Numbered from the stretch's first letter, positions 1 to 6,233 are shown. The stretch: 10,000 bases of DNA from Symbiodinium natans (GCA_905221605.1 CAJNDS010002180.1:122501-132500); one strand, 5' to 3'. The notes: a model not told the origin generated them from the letters alone. Made by a program: numbers and translations.

Positions 1-235
1 CAGGATCCGGGTTTCAGATTTTTCGAGCTGCTTCTGGGTGTGAGGGGTTCAAGGGATTAAGATTCGTAGCCTTAAGGTTGTGCCCCTTAAGGTTGCATCT
101 GAATATACTCCTATGGCCCTTCCATTCCCTCAGAGGATCTTCAAAATGGGACCCCAAACCCAAGAGAACAACCTTAAGGGGTCCTAGCTAGAGTTCCGGG
201 CTGCCAAGAACCAATATGGGATTTTACGACAATCA
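1..235. other. Unique flank with CCTTAAGG inverted repeat
   Basis: No gene is recognised here. The motif CCTTAAGGTTG occurs directly at 70-80 and 85-95. The 13-mer CCCCTTAAGGTTG at 83-95 has a perfect reverse complement at 169-181, giving a 73 bp loop. The rest shows no telomeric unit and no convincing open frame. Confidence 0.6.
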
Positions 236-264
236 GGGTTTAGGGTTAGGGTTTAGGGTTTAGG
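236..264 (+). repeat. Short interstitial TTTAGGG tract
   Basis: About four telomere-type units on the plus strand, one of them shortened to the 6-base form TTAGGG. No direct repeat is visible at its edges. Confidence 0.9.
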
Positions 265-280
265 AAATAGGGTTCTAGAC

Positions 281-451
281 CCCCAAATAGTAGGATTCCC
301 TTCAAATATGGACCCCCAAGATGGTGCCCCTAATTTCGGAAACTCCCATATGGGGGTTTACGAATCTATGAGGCCCCTAATATAAACCGCCAAATAGTAG
401 GATTCCCTTAGAATAAGGACCCCAAGAAGGTACTACTAGTTTCGGAAACCC
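281..451. repeat. Diverged direct repeat, period about 107 bp
   Basis: The stretch at 281-345 recurs at 389-451. Both copies begin with CAAATAGTAGGATTCCCTT (284-302 and 391-409), continue with a GGACCCC(C)AAGA core, and end in TTTCGGAAAC. Copy offset is 106-107 bases. A further partial relative of the 3' part lies at 5261-5290. I do not recognise the family; it is not telomeric. Confidence 0.7.
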
Positions 452-507
452 TAAGCCCTAAACCCTAAACCCCAAACGCTAAACCCTAAACCCTGAAGCC
501 CCATACC
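452..507 (-). repeat. Degenerate CCCTAAA tract inside a duplicated site
   Basis: Telomere-derived units, with variants CCCTAAG, CCCCAAA, CGCTAAA and CCCTGAA. The tract lies between CTAGTTTCGGAAACCC (436-451) and CTAATTTCGGAAACCC (508-523), a 16 bp direct repeat with one mismatch. This looks like insertion into the 107 bp repeat family with duplication of the target. Confidence 0.75.
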
Positions 508-523
508 CTAATTTCGGAAACCC

Positions 524-618
524 CCAAAACGGATCCCATGATGAATCGTTCCCGCGAATGCGGCAGCTGCGAGGGGGCGGCGATCGCGGATGCGGAGGGG
601 CATGCAGAGGCGTGGCCG
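524..618. other. Short GC-rich unique segment
   Basis: About 95 bp of unrelated sequence between two telomere-derived arrays, GC-rich from about 550 onward. No motif or gene was recognised. Confidence 0.5.
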
Positions 619-1110
619 CCCTAAACCCGAAAACCCGAAAACCCGAAAACCCGAATACCCGAAAACCCGAAAACCCTAAAACCCTAAAACCCTAAAACCC
701 CAAAACCCTAAACCCTAAAACCCTAAAACCCTAAAACCCTAAAACCCTAAAACCCTAAAACCCTAAACCCTAAAACCCTAAAACCCTAAAACCCTAAAAC
801 CCTAACACCCTAAAACCCTAAAACCCTAAAACCCTAAAACCCTAAAACCCTAAAACCCTAAAACCCTAAAACCCTAAAACCCTAAAACCCTAAAACCCTA
901 AAACCCTAAAACCCTAACACCCTAAAACCCTAAAACCCTAAAACCCTAAAACCCTAAAACCCTAAAACCCTAAAACCCTAAAACCCTAAAACCCTAAAAC
1001 CCTAAAACCCTAAAACCCTAAAACCCTGAAGCCCTGAAGCCCTAAAGCCCTAAAGCCCTAAAGCCCTAAAACCCCAAAACCCCTAAAACCCTAAACTCTA
1101 AACCCTAACT
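619..1110 (-). repeat. Octanucleotide CCCTAAAA array (TTTTAGGG on minus)
   Basis: Roughly 490 bp built mainly of the 8-base unit CCCTAAAA, about 40 copies. It starts with CCCGAAAA variants (about 625-672) and ends with CCCTGAAG and CCCTAAAG variants (about 1025-1067). Rare 7-base units occur near 708 and 763. The variant CCCTAACA occurs at 800-807 and 912-919, exactly 112 bases or 14 units apart. TTTTAGGG is the known telomere unit of Chlamydomonas, whereas most other tracts here are TTTAGGG. Confidence 0.95.
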
Positions 1111-1312
1111 CAAGGCCTTAAACTCGCCCTCAACAGTGTTGCCTACACCCGGTAACCCTGGCCCAGTTCGGACTACAATTCCCGACCTTGTTGGGGGTGG
1201 GGTCAGGGGTAAAGACCCTACACCCTGAACCCTAAACCCTGAAGTAGCCCTTTCATTTGGGCAACTCGTCTTTCAAGGCCGAGCCCATACTTCGAACCTT
1301 TGAACTCCCCAA
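1111..1312. other. Spacer with a few degenerate telomeric units
   Basis: Mostly non-repetitive sequence with scattered degenerate units (about 1217-1245). No gene recognised. Confidence 0.5.
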
Positions 1313-1855
1313 CGCCCGAAACCCCAAACCCCAAACCCACAACCAGGGTTTGGGGCTTTGGGGTTTAGGGCTTTGGGGTTTAGGGCTTTGGGGTTGAGGG
1401 TTTAGGGTTTTGGGGTTTGGGGGGTTTAGGGGCTTTAGGGGGTTTGGGGGATTTAGGGGGTTTATTAGGGGATTTATTAGGGGGTGTAGGAGGTTTGGGG
1501 GGTTTGGGGGGTGGGGGGGTTTGGGGGGTTTGGGGGGGTGTGGGGGGTTTGGGGGTTGGGGGGTTTAGGGGGTAGGTAAGGGGGGTTGGGGGTTTAGGGG
1601 TTCAGGGGGCTTAGGGGGTTAGGGGGTTGGGGGGTTTAGGGGGTTTGTTGGGGTTTGGGGGTTTAGGGGTTTTGGGGGTTAGGGGGTTTTTAGGGGGTTT
1701 AGGGTCTAGGGGGGAGAGGGTTTAGGGGGTTGGGGGGTTTAGGGTTTTGGGGGGGGGGGGGGGGTAGGGGGGGGGGTTTAGGGGGGGTTTAGGGGGGTTA
1801 GGGGTGTTTAGGGGGGTTTGGGTTTTGGGGGGTTTTGGGGGGGTTTTGGGGGTTT
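1313..1855. repeat. Head-to-head switch into a very G-rich degenerate array
   Basis: CCCCAAA-type units run to about 1343. From 1345 the polarity flips to TTTAGGG-derived DNA whose G runs are expanded to 4-7 bases, with a 16-base G run at 1749-1764. Units are irregular (TTTAGGGGG, TTTGGGGGG and similar). Tandem runs of four or more G blocks predict stable G-quadruplexes on the plus strand. Confidence 0.9.
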
Positions 1856-2248
1856 GACGTGCCTAGATGGGCGGGCATACGGGATCGAAGTCGACATCAG
1901 GTCGGGCAGGTCAATGGATACAGCGTTCAGCGGGACAAACGTGACGCACCTGAGCCGATGACCATCCCGTAGTCGTCTGCGTACTCCGCAGAAATCAAGT
2001 CGGTCTGCGATGATGCACGTAGCCGGCGGGGCAGATACGATGATAGGCTGGCGAATGCGCCACTGGCTCTGCCGAGGGGATCGGTCGACGGAGCATTGTC
2101 AGGCTACACCTTGTCTCGATCTGCAGCGCACAGCAGCTACAATGTCGGAGGTGGCGATTTCAGGTTGTGGGCATCGCCTAGGGCTGCGGGGCTTGTGGGT
2201 GTGACCGCACACATACCTTCGGTGGACGCACCCGGCTTTAGGCTTTAG
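1856..2248 (+). other. Unique GC-rich island, possible exon or gene relic
   Basis: This is the longest clearly non-repetitive, moderately GC-rich block between arrays. One plus frame is open from 1856 to a TAG at 1970-1972, then for 91 codons (1973-2245) to a TAG at 2246-2248. The 91-codon part has no ATG near its start. It encodes a mixed, non-low-complexity peptide (for example DDRLANAPLALPRGSVDGAL near its first third), with about 60 percent G or C at third positions. A different frame holds a 64-codon ATG frame at 2010-2204. No family was recognised. An open frame this long can arise by chance in GC-rich DNA. Confidence 0.3.
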
Positions 2249-2261
2249 GATTTAAAACCCT

Positions 2262-2480
2262 CAGCCCCAGCAAATCTTTGCCCCAAGACCCACAGGCCTG
2301 AAGCCTCCAAACCCCTAAACTCCTCTTGAACTCTGGAACCCCAAACCCAAGCCCCAAACCCGAAACCCTAAACCCTAAACCCTAAACCCTAAACCCTAAA
2401 CCCTAAACCCTAAACCCTAAACCCTAAACCCTAAACCCTAAACCCTAAACCCTAAACCCTAAACCCTAAACCCTAAACCC
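2262..2480 (-). repeat. CCCTAAA array, 16 perfect units at its end
   Basis: Degenerate telomere-like sequence (2262-2365) leads into 16 uninterrupted CCCTAAA units at 2366-2477. It is followed after 99 bp by an array of opposite polarity. Confidence 0.95.
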
Positions 2481-2579
2481 CCTCGAAAAGCTTTCGGAGG
2501 GAGCCGTGCCGCGGCACGTCAGCGTGCGGGGGATTGCTGCTTTCTTCCGGCGCGGCCGGGTCTTCTACCAGGCCCTCCT
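2481..2579 (+). other. GC-rich island between opposed arrays
   Basis: A 99 bp island. It contains a perfect 12 bp palindrome GTGCCGCGGCAC (2506-2517), the stem CACG/CGTG (2515-2526) and CGAAA/TTTCG (2484-2496). One plus frame reads from CTC at 2482 for 33 codons with about 80 percent GC at third positions, containing VSVRGIAAFFRRGRVFYQAL; at least one other frame is also open. It could be a captured exon, but no homologue was recognised. Confidence 0.4.
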
Positions 2580-2655
2580 GGGTTTAGGGTTTAGGGTTTA
2601 GGGTTTAGGGTTTAGGGTTTAGGGTTTAGGGTTTAGGGTTTAAGGTTTAGGGTTT
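2580..2655 (+). repeat. TTTAGGG array
   Basis: About nine perfect units from 2580, then a decaying end with TTTAAGG and TTTATTGGGG variants. Confidence 0.95.
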
Positions 2656-2710
2656 ATTGGGGTTAATTAGAGTAATTAGAGTTTAATTCGGGTTTAGGGT
2701 CTATTGGTAT

Positions 2711-2816
2711 GATCATAGGATAGTTCTCCAAATTAGGTTCCCTTGTTGGGGTGCCTTTTTGGTTTAGTAGCGCACCCTAGAAAAGGAGCCCAAAAGGTGT
2801 AGAGAATTGGCCCTAC
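2711..2816. repeat. Imperfect foldback element
   Basis: Arms 2722-2754 and 2772-2808 are inverted copies with several mismatches. The inner part is best: GGGTGC (2749-2754) against GCACCC (2772-2777), and TTCTC against GAGAA at the outer ends. Loop 2755-2771. It resembles a decayed MITE or foldback, but no target duplication was found. Confidence 0.35.
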
Positions 2817-3226
2817 TAGCGGAGCCCAAGTCATGAACGACATTGTGTGTTTAGGGCGTCATGGTTTAGGGTTTAGGGTTTAGGCTTCAGGGACTGTCTA
2901 TAGTATCTCATGAGTCTTTGTTGGAAGGTTGACGGTTGCAAGAAGGGCGGTTCGCACCCCGTCCTATACCTACATCAGCAACTCTGGCCCCCGTGAAGGA
3001 TCCAAAATTCTAAGCTCTAAGTGCCCTAAAAAAGCCAGTTGGCACACTCAGGGTAGGGTTATATGAAAGGGTGAAAGTTTAGGTATCATGTAGGGTTCAG
3101 GGTGCGATTGCACACAAGCCCTAAGCCGAAGCCTTTGAAGCTTGGCTTTTTTCTGGCTGGCTCTTAGGACTTTACCCTTTTGGGTTTTTGTAGAAACGAC
3201 AATGAGTAGCCTCAAAGTTAAACTTC
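2817..3226. other. Mostly unique stretch with one short TTTAGGG tract
   Basis: Three TTTAGGG units lie at 2863-2884. The remainder is unique, with isolated degenerate units. A 50-codon open frame without a start (2914-3063, plus) is within chance expectation. No gene recognised. Confidence 0.5.
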
Positions 3227-3281
3227 TAGGAGGGGTTCTTAAACCCTAACCCTAAACCCTAAACCCTTTTAGGAGGGGTTC
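3227..3281. repeat. Telomeric insert flanked by 12 bp direct repeats
   Basis: TAGGAGGGGTTC occurs at 3227-3238 and again, identical, at 3270-3281. Between them lie 31 bp (3239-3269) of CCCTAAA units, including one CCCTAA. This is the layout of a short insertion with target-site duplication. Splitting each repeat after AG would give GA...AG intron ends of the kind dinoflagellates are known to tolerate; that reading is inference. Confidence 0.85.
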
Positions 3282-3370
3282 AGAAGTCAGCCAAGATTTG
3301 AGGCCTCTAGTAGGCTTCCAAGCCCGAAGCCGCCAAGCCCCCAAAGACGATGGGTTTTCGCCGGGATGAA
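3282..3370. other. Unique island before a G-rich array
   Basis: Non-repetitive sequence completing a 104 bp interval between the 3239-3266 C-rich tract and the 3371 G-rich array. A plus frame is open to a TGA at its end, without a start. No gene recognised. Confidence 0.4.
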
Positions 3371-3465
3371 GGTTTAGGGTTTAGGGTTTAGGGTTTAGGG
3401 GTTAGGGGTTAGGGTTTAGGGTTTAGGGTTTAGGGTTCAGACTTTAGGGTTTAGGATTTGGGGTA
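3371..3465 (+). repeat. TTTAGGG array, decaying at its 3' end
   Basis: Perfect and near-perfect units to about 3440, then variants with TTTAGGATTTGGGG. No direct repeat at the edges. Confidence 0.92.
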
Positions 3466-3545
3466 TCGAAAGTTTAGGACCCCAGGAAAACCTGCACCTT
3501 ACCTAAGCTTAGGATCCCAAACCCAAAGCCCGACGACCCTTCAAT

Positions 3546-3683
3546 CTTACTTTTGGTTAGTATGGAATGAGGGAATGAGGTACCCTATAGAATCCCTTAA
3601 AGAGCATATATATATATATGTATACATATACATAGGGGGATATAGGGTACCTCATTCCTCATTCCCTACGAACCAACAGCAAG
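3546..3683. mobile_element. MITE-like element with TCAAT target duplication
   Basis: Terminal inverted repeats 3546-3589 (44 nt) and 3641-3683 (43 nt) match at about 39 of 44 positions with one 1-nt gap. The inner 17 bases, AATGAGGTACCCTATA and its neighbour, pair perfectly. The 51 bp centre is rich in TA dinucleotides (3605-3634). TCAAT flanks both ends (3541-3545 and 3684-3688). At 138 bp with no coding capacity it fits a non-autonomous DNA transposon. A 5 bp duplication alone does not identify the superfamily. Confidence 0.75.
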
Positions 3684-3800
3684 TCAATGCCCGCAGGCCA
3701 GCCTGTGCATGCAATCCTTCCACATGATCGCCCGCAAAGTTCCGGACAGCTTTTCCTTCAACCGCAAGCATCTTTGAAGTTTGGCACAGGGTTTGTGGGA
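3684..3800 (+). other. GC-rich unique segment with an open frame
   Basis: A plus frame from 3688 to a TGA at 3775-3777 has about 79 percent GC at third positions and encodes ASLCMQSFHMIARKVPDSFS plus a few more residues. It lacks a recognisable start and follows directly on the MITE. It could be an exon end or chance; no family recognised. Confidence 0.3.
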
Positions 3801-3893
3801 CCCTAAACCCTAAACCCGAAGCCCTGAACCCTAAACCCTCCTCAACCCTAACTCCTAAACCCTAAACCCCAACCTTAGACCCTAAACCCCAAA
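3801..3893 (-). repeat. Degenerate CCCTAAA array
   Basis: Units with variants CCCGAAG, CCCTGAA, CCTTAGA and CCCCAAA. GGGTTTG occurs on both sides (3789-3795 and 3901-3907), too short to call a target duplication. Confidence 0.9.
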
Positions 3894-4000
3894 GCCTCTC
3901 GGGTTTGGCGCGGTTGCGCTCAGGGTTGAATGTCTTGTTTCGTGAACGGGGTACTCCACTGCTTCGCAGACCGTTGCTTGGGCTCACCGGGCTTGATTTT
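3894..4000. other. Unique segment between two C-rich arrays
   Basis: About 107 bp. Several frames on both strands are open, including plus 3899-4003, so the coding signal is uninformative. No gene recognised. Confidence 0.4.
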
Positions 4001-4174
4001 CCCTAAACCCGAAACCCTAAACCCTAAACCCTAAGCCCTAAAAACCCAAAACCCAAAACCCAAAACCCAAAACCCAAAACCCAAAACCCAAAACCCTAAA
4101 CCCTAAACCCTAAACCCTAAACCCTAAACCCTAAACCCTAAACCCTAAACCCTAAACCCTAAACCCTAAACCCT
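4001..4174 (-). repeat. CCCTAAA array with a CCCAAAA block
   Basis: After a few mixed units, seven consecutive CCCAAAA units (4045-4093) switch abruptly to eleven perfect CCCTAAA units (4094-4170). The sharp change implies local amplification of a variant unit. Confidence 0.95.
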
Positions 4175-4346
4175 CCAGCGTGTCCTAGGAGCCCTTTTAT
4201 TAAGACATCGTGCCTCCTAGGCGCCCGGGAAGAGACTGCTATCGGGGTCGGAATAATTACTAAAAGCATTCTCTTATGATCCCTATATAGTTATACTAGA
4301 GCAACCCCCCCAAACCCTATTCAAATGACTAAGGCCCCTAAATTAG
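4175..4346. other. Unique AT-richer spacer
   Basis: Contains a short inverted repeat, CCTAGGAG (4184-4191) and CTCCTAGG (4214-4221). Its end, with CCCCTAAATT near 4335, loosely resembles the 281-345 repeat. No gene recognised. Confidence 0.45.
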
Positions 4347-4772
4347 CCTTCGCTCTCTCATTCTCTTTCTCTTTCTCTTTATCTTTCTCTTGCTCTTGCT
4401 CTTTCTCTTTCTCTTTCTCTTTTTCTCTTTATCTTTCTCTTTTTCTCTTTATCTTTCTCTTTTTCTCTTTCTCTTTTTCTCTTTCTCTTTTCTCTTTCTC
4501 CTTTTCTCTTTCTCTTTTTCTCTTTCTCTTTTTCTCTTTCTCTTTTTCTCTTTATCTTTTTCTCTTTCTCTTTTTCTCTTTCTCTTTTTCTCTTTCTATT
4601 TTTCTCTTTCTCTTTTTCTCTTTCTCTTTTTCTCTTTCTCTTTTTCTCTTTCTCTTTTTCTCTTTCTCTTTCTCTCTCTCTCTCTCTGTTTCTCGTTCTC
4701 TTTCTCTTTCTCTTTCTCTTTCTGTCTCTGTCTCTGTCTCTGTCTCTGTCTCTGTCTCTGTCTCTGTCTCTG

Positions 4773-4829
<57 letters not shown>

Positions 4830-4838
4830 TTCTCTTTC
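4347..4838. repeat. 490 bp polypyrimidine microsatellite (CT-rich on plus)
   Basis: Almost uninterrupted pyrimidines on the plus strand. Sub-blocks: TTTCTC hexamers; a 14 bp unit combining CTCTTT and CTCTTTTT (about 4430-4670); twelve CTGTCT hexamers (about 4722-4790); and a (CT)n block (4791-4830). Long Phe/Ser/Leu frames on plus and Arg/Glu frames on minus are simply its translation. Mirror-symmetric homopurine/homopyrimidine DNA of this length can form triplex (H-DNA). Confidence 0.97.
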
Positions 4839-5106
4839 GAGTCCTCGACGCAGACGCCATGGCACAGAACCCAAAATCATCAAGCCCACAACCCCCCGAC
4901 AGCGCCTTGCAAGAAGAGGACCTGAACCCGAAAACCTACAAAGCCCTCAACCCCCTCAAAAACCCAACTCTTAGGCCCAAAGTTCCAACCGGTCAGCTCT
5001 CTGCAATTTACGGCCCCTTTGCTGTTCCCACTATATGTAGAACCCAGAGGAGGCGCTTATTCCTGTTTTTTTCTGTGGTTTTTGGGGGTTTCAGGTCCTT
5101 TATGAG
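4839..5106 (+). other. Unique segment with an ATG frame running into a repeat
   Basis: An ATG in good eukaryotic context (GCCATGGC, ATG at 4859-4861) opens a 107-codon frame ending at a TAA at 5180-5182. The first part is polar (AQNPKSSSPQPPDSALQEED), then comes Leu-Asn-Pro-Lys text typical of degenerate telomeric DNA. The last 25 or so residues read through the dispersed repeat at 5107-5151. That makes a real protein unlikely, although the start lies just behind the polypyrimidine tract. No family recognised. Confidence 0.2.
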
Positions 5107-5151
5107 CCCCTGTAGCCCGAAAAGGGTACCCTTTTTTATTCCTAGGTCACT
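5107..5151 (+). repeat. Dispersed repeat with AAAAGGGTACCCTTTT palindrome
   Basis: Contains a perfect 16 bp palindrome (5120-5135) followed by CTAGGTCACT. A clear relative lies at 9285-9328, sharing CCCCT, AAAAGGG, ACCCTTTTT, CTAGGT and ACT in the same order. A partial inverted relative of the AACCAAAAAGG(G)CACCC part lies at 2749-2764. Confidence 0.65.
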
Positions 5152-5300
5152 CTTGTCTTGCTCTGGGGGCTTGCGACACTAAGGGTACCTTATTGGGATT
5201 CTTATTATCAGGGGCTCCTACGATTTGGGCTCTAAATTGGGGGGGGGGGGGGGGGGGGGGTCCCCTTATTTTCAGAAACTCCCAACATGGAGCACGAGCA
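5152..5300. other. Spacer with G22 run and a repeat relic
   Basis: Holds a homopolymer of 22 G (5239-5260), then CCCCTTATTTTCAGAAACTC (5262-5281), which resembles CCCCTAATTTCGGAAACTC at 327-345. GGGTACCTTATTGGGATTC near 5183-5201 recalls the GGGTACC motifs elsewhere in the window. No gene. Confidence 0.6.
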
Positions 5301-5445
5301 CCCTAAACCCTAAACCCTAAACCCTAAAACCCCATACCCGAAACCCTAGACCCTAGACCCTACCTAGACCCTAGACCCTAGACCCTAGACCCTAGACCCT
5401 AGACCCTAAACCCTAAACCCTAAACCCTAAACCCTAAACCCTAAA
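5301..5445 (-). repeat. CCCTAAA array with a CCCTAGA block
   Basis: Perfect CCCTAAA units flank about eight CCCTAGA units (5344-5403), with one irregular CCCTACC unit near 5358. Six perfect CCCTAAA units follow (5404-5445). This is a second example of a variant unit amplified locally. Confidence 0.95.
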
Positions 5446-5570
5446 CACTGTCATGGTAACTTCGTCTTACAAGCTCCACAGTCCGAAGAGGATCTGGACC
5501 GGGCATTGGATGTGCTTCTTCTCCTCATGTCCGTGCGCCGGCGTGTGGGCGGCTCCTCAGCTTAAACGCT
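5446..5570 (+). other. Unique island between opposed arrays
   Basis: A 125 bp island. One plus frame reads to a TAA at 5563-5565 and encodes an acidic then basic stretch, SEEDLDRALDVLLLLMSVRR. It is preceded by CTCCACAG (5474-5481), which would pass as a 3' splice site. Other frames are also open, so coding status is uncertain. Confidence 0.35.
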
Positions 5571-5655
5571 AGGGTTTAGGGTTTAGGGTTTAGGGTTTAG
5601 GGTTTAGGGTTTGGGGTTTAGGGTTTAGGGATGTTTCGGGTTTGGGGTTTAGGGT
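5571..5655 (+). repeat. TTTAGGG array
   Basis: Perfect units to about 5610, then TTTGGGG and TTTCGGG variants. Confidence 0.94.
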
Positions 5656-5952
5656 AATCCGAAAAGCCTACAGGCATGATTATACTGCCATTATTCTTGG
5701 TCATGTCAATGCCAGCATGAATGTCATCATCGTTCTTATTGGTGGCTTTCTTCTTCTTCTTTGTCCTTTTCTTCTTCTTGCGATTCTATTTTTGTGTGCT
5801 CAAGGGTTTAGGTTTCAGGTTTCAGGCGGGATGTAGAGGTTGAGCCCAAAAAAAGCCCCAAAAGCCTTAAACGCACTCAACCTTAAATCCTGAACCTTAT
5901 CTACTTGAGCAGAACCAGAGCATGTAGGCTTCAAGTTTCCGCGGCTGCGTCG
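5656..5952. other. Unique segment with Lys-rich / Leu-rich antiparallel frames
   Basis: A CTT/TTC-rich stretch (5747-5780) gives a hydrophobic plus-strand frame and, on minus (5785 down to a stop at 5618-5620), a frame that starts RKKKKRTKKKK and continues with a polar, Asp/Asn-rich stretch. The basic reading looks more like a real nuclear protein exon, using AAG and GAC/GAT codons, but it lacks a start and ends in telomeric repeat. From about 5800 on there are only degenerate telomere-like pieces. Confidence 0.25.
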
Positions 5953-5985
5953 GCCCTAAGCCCTAAGCTTGGTTGAGGGTTTAGG
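5953..5985. repeat. Short opposed telomere-like pair
   Basis: Two CCCTAAG units are followed within ten bases by GGGTTTAGGG, so the polarity reverses with almost no island. Confidence 0.6.
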
Positions 5986-6109
5986 GCCTGCGGAATCCGC
6001 CAACGAGGCACTGAAGATACGGAGATGTTTGCGCAACGTGCCTTGGATCTCCGACAGTGCGAAGGGAAGCTTTCTTGGCGGCTCAGGGCTTCGCGTCTTC
6101 GGGTTCCAT
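5986..6109 (+). other. Unique segment, several frames open
   Basis: A plus frame from 5990 to a TAA at 6113-6115 encodes SANEALKIRRCLRNVPWISD and more, with about 68 percent GC at third positions. A second plus frame (ATG at 6025) and a minus frame are also open. It could be an exon relic; no family recognised. Confidence 0.3.
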
Positions 6110-6233
6110 CCCTAAACCCGAAACCCTACCCCCCCCAAACCCTAAGTCTCAGCCGGAAAACCTCCGAAGCCCATGAGCCCCGAACCCTTAAGCCTAAATC
6201 TGCACCTTAGGGTTTAGGGTTCGAGCCTAGGGT
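6110..6233. repeat. Degenerate C-rich then G-rich telomeric tracts
   Basis: CCCTAAA/CCCGAAA-type units with interruptions run to about 6195, then TTTAGGG units with decayed ends (6208-6233). Confidence 0.75.

Noticed and set aside
619-1110. CRISPR array
   Set aside because: The repeats are contiguous 7-8 base units without spacers, and no cas-like gene is present.
2010-2204. 64-codon ATG frame
   Set aside because: It overlaps a longer open frame in another phase, has no recognised domain, and its length is within chance for this GC content.
3458-3727. 89-codon frame across the MITE
   Set aside because: It starts at TTG, runs through both inverted repeats and the TA-rich loop, and does not behave as a gene.
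4552-4889. Two Arg/Glu/Thr-rich minus-strand frames
   Set aside because: These are translations of the complementary GA microsatellite in different frames.
4325-5182. A 285-codon plus-strand frame
   Set aside because: Two thirds of it translates the CT microsatellite into Phe/Ser/Leu/Val runs, and the end reads through a dispersed repeat.
5786-5804. Possible dinoflagellate spliced-leader relic (ATTTTTGTGTGCTCAAGG)
   Set aside because: Only the GCTCAAG end and a T run resemble the known leader; the middle and 5' part do not match, so it is likely chance.
5642-5836. Hydrophobic plus-strand frame resembling a membrane segment
   Set aside because: It starts at TTG inside a telomeric array. The hydrophobicity comes from a CTT/TTC stretch whose opposite strand gives an equally open Lys-rich frame.
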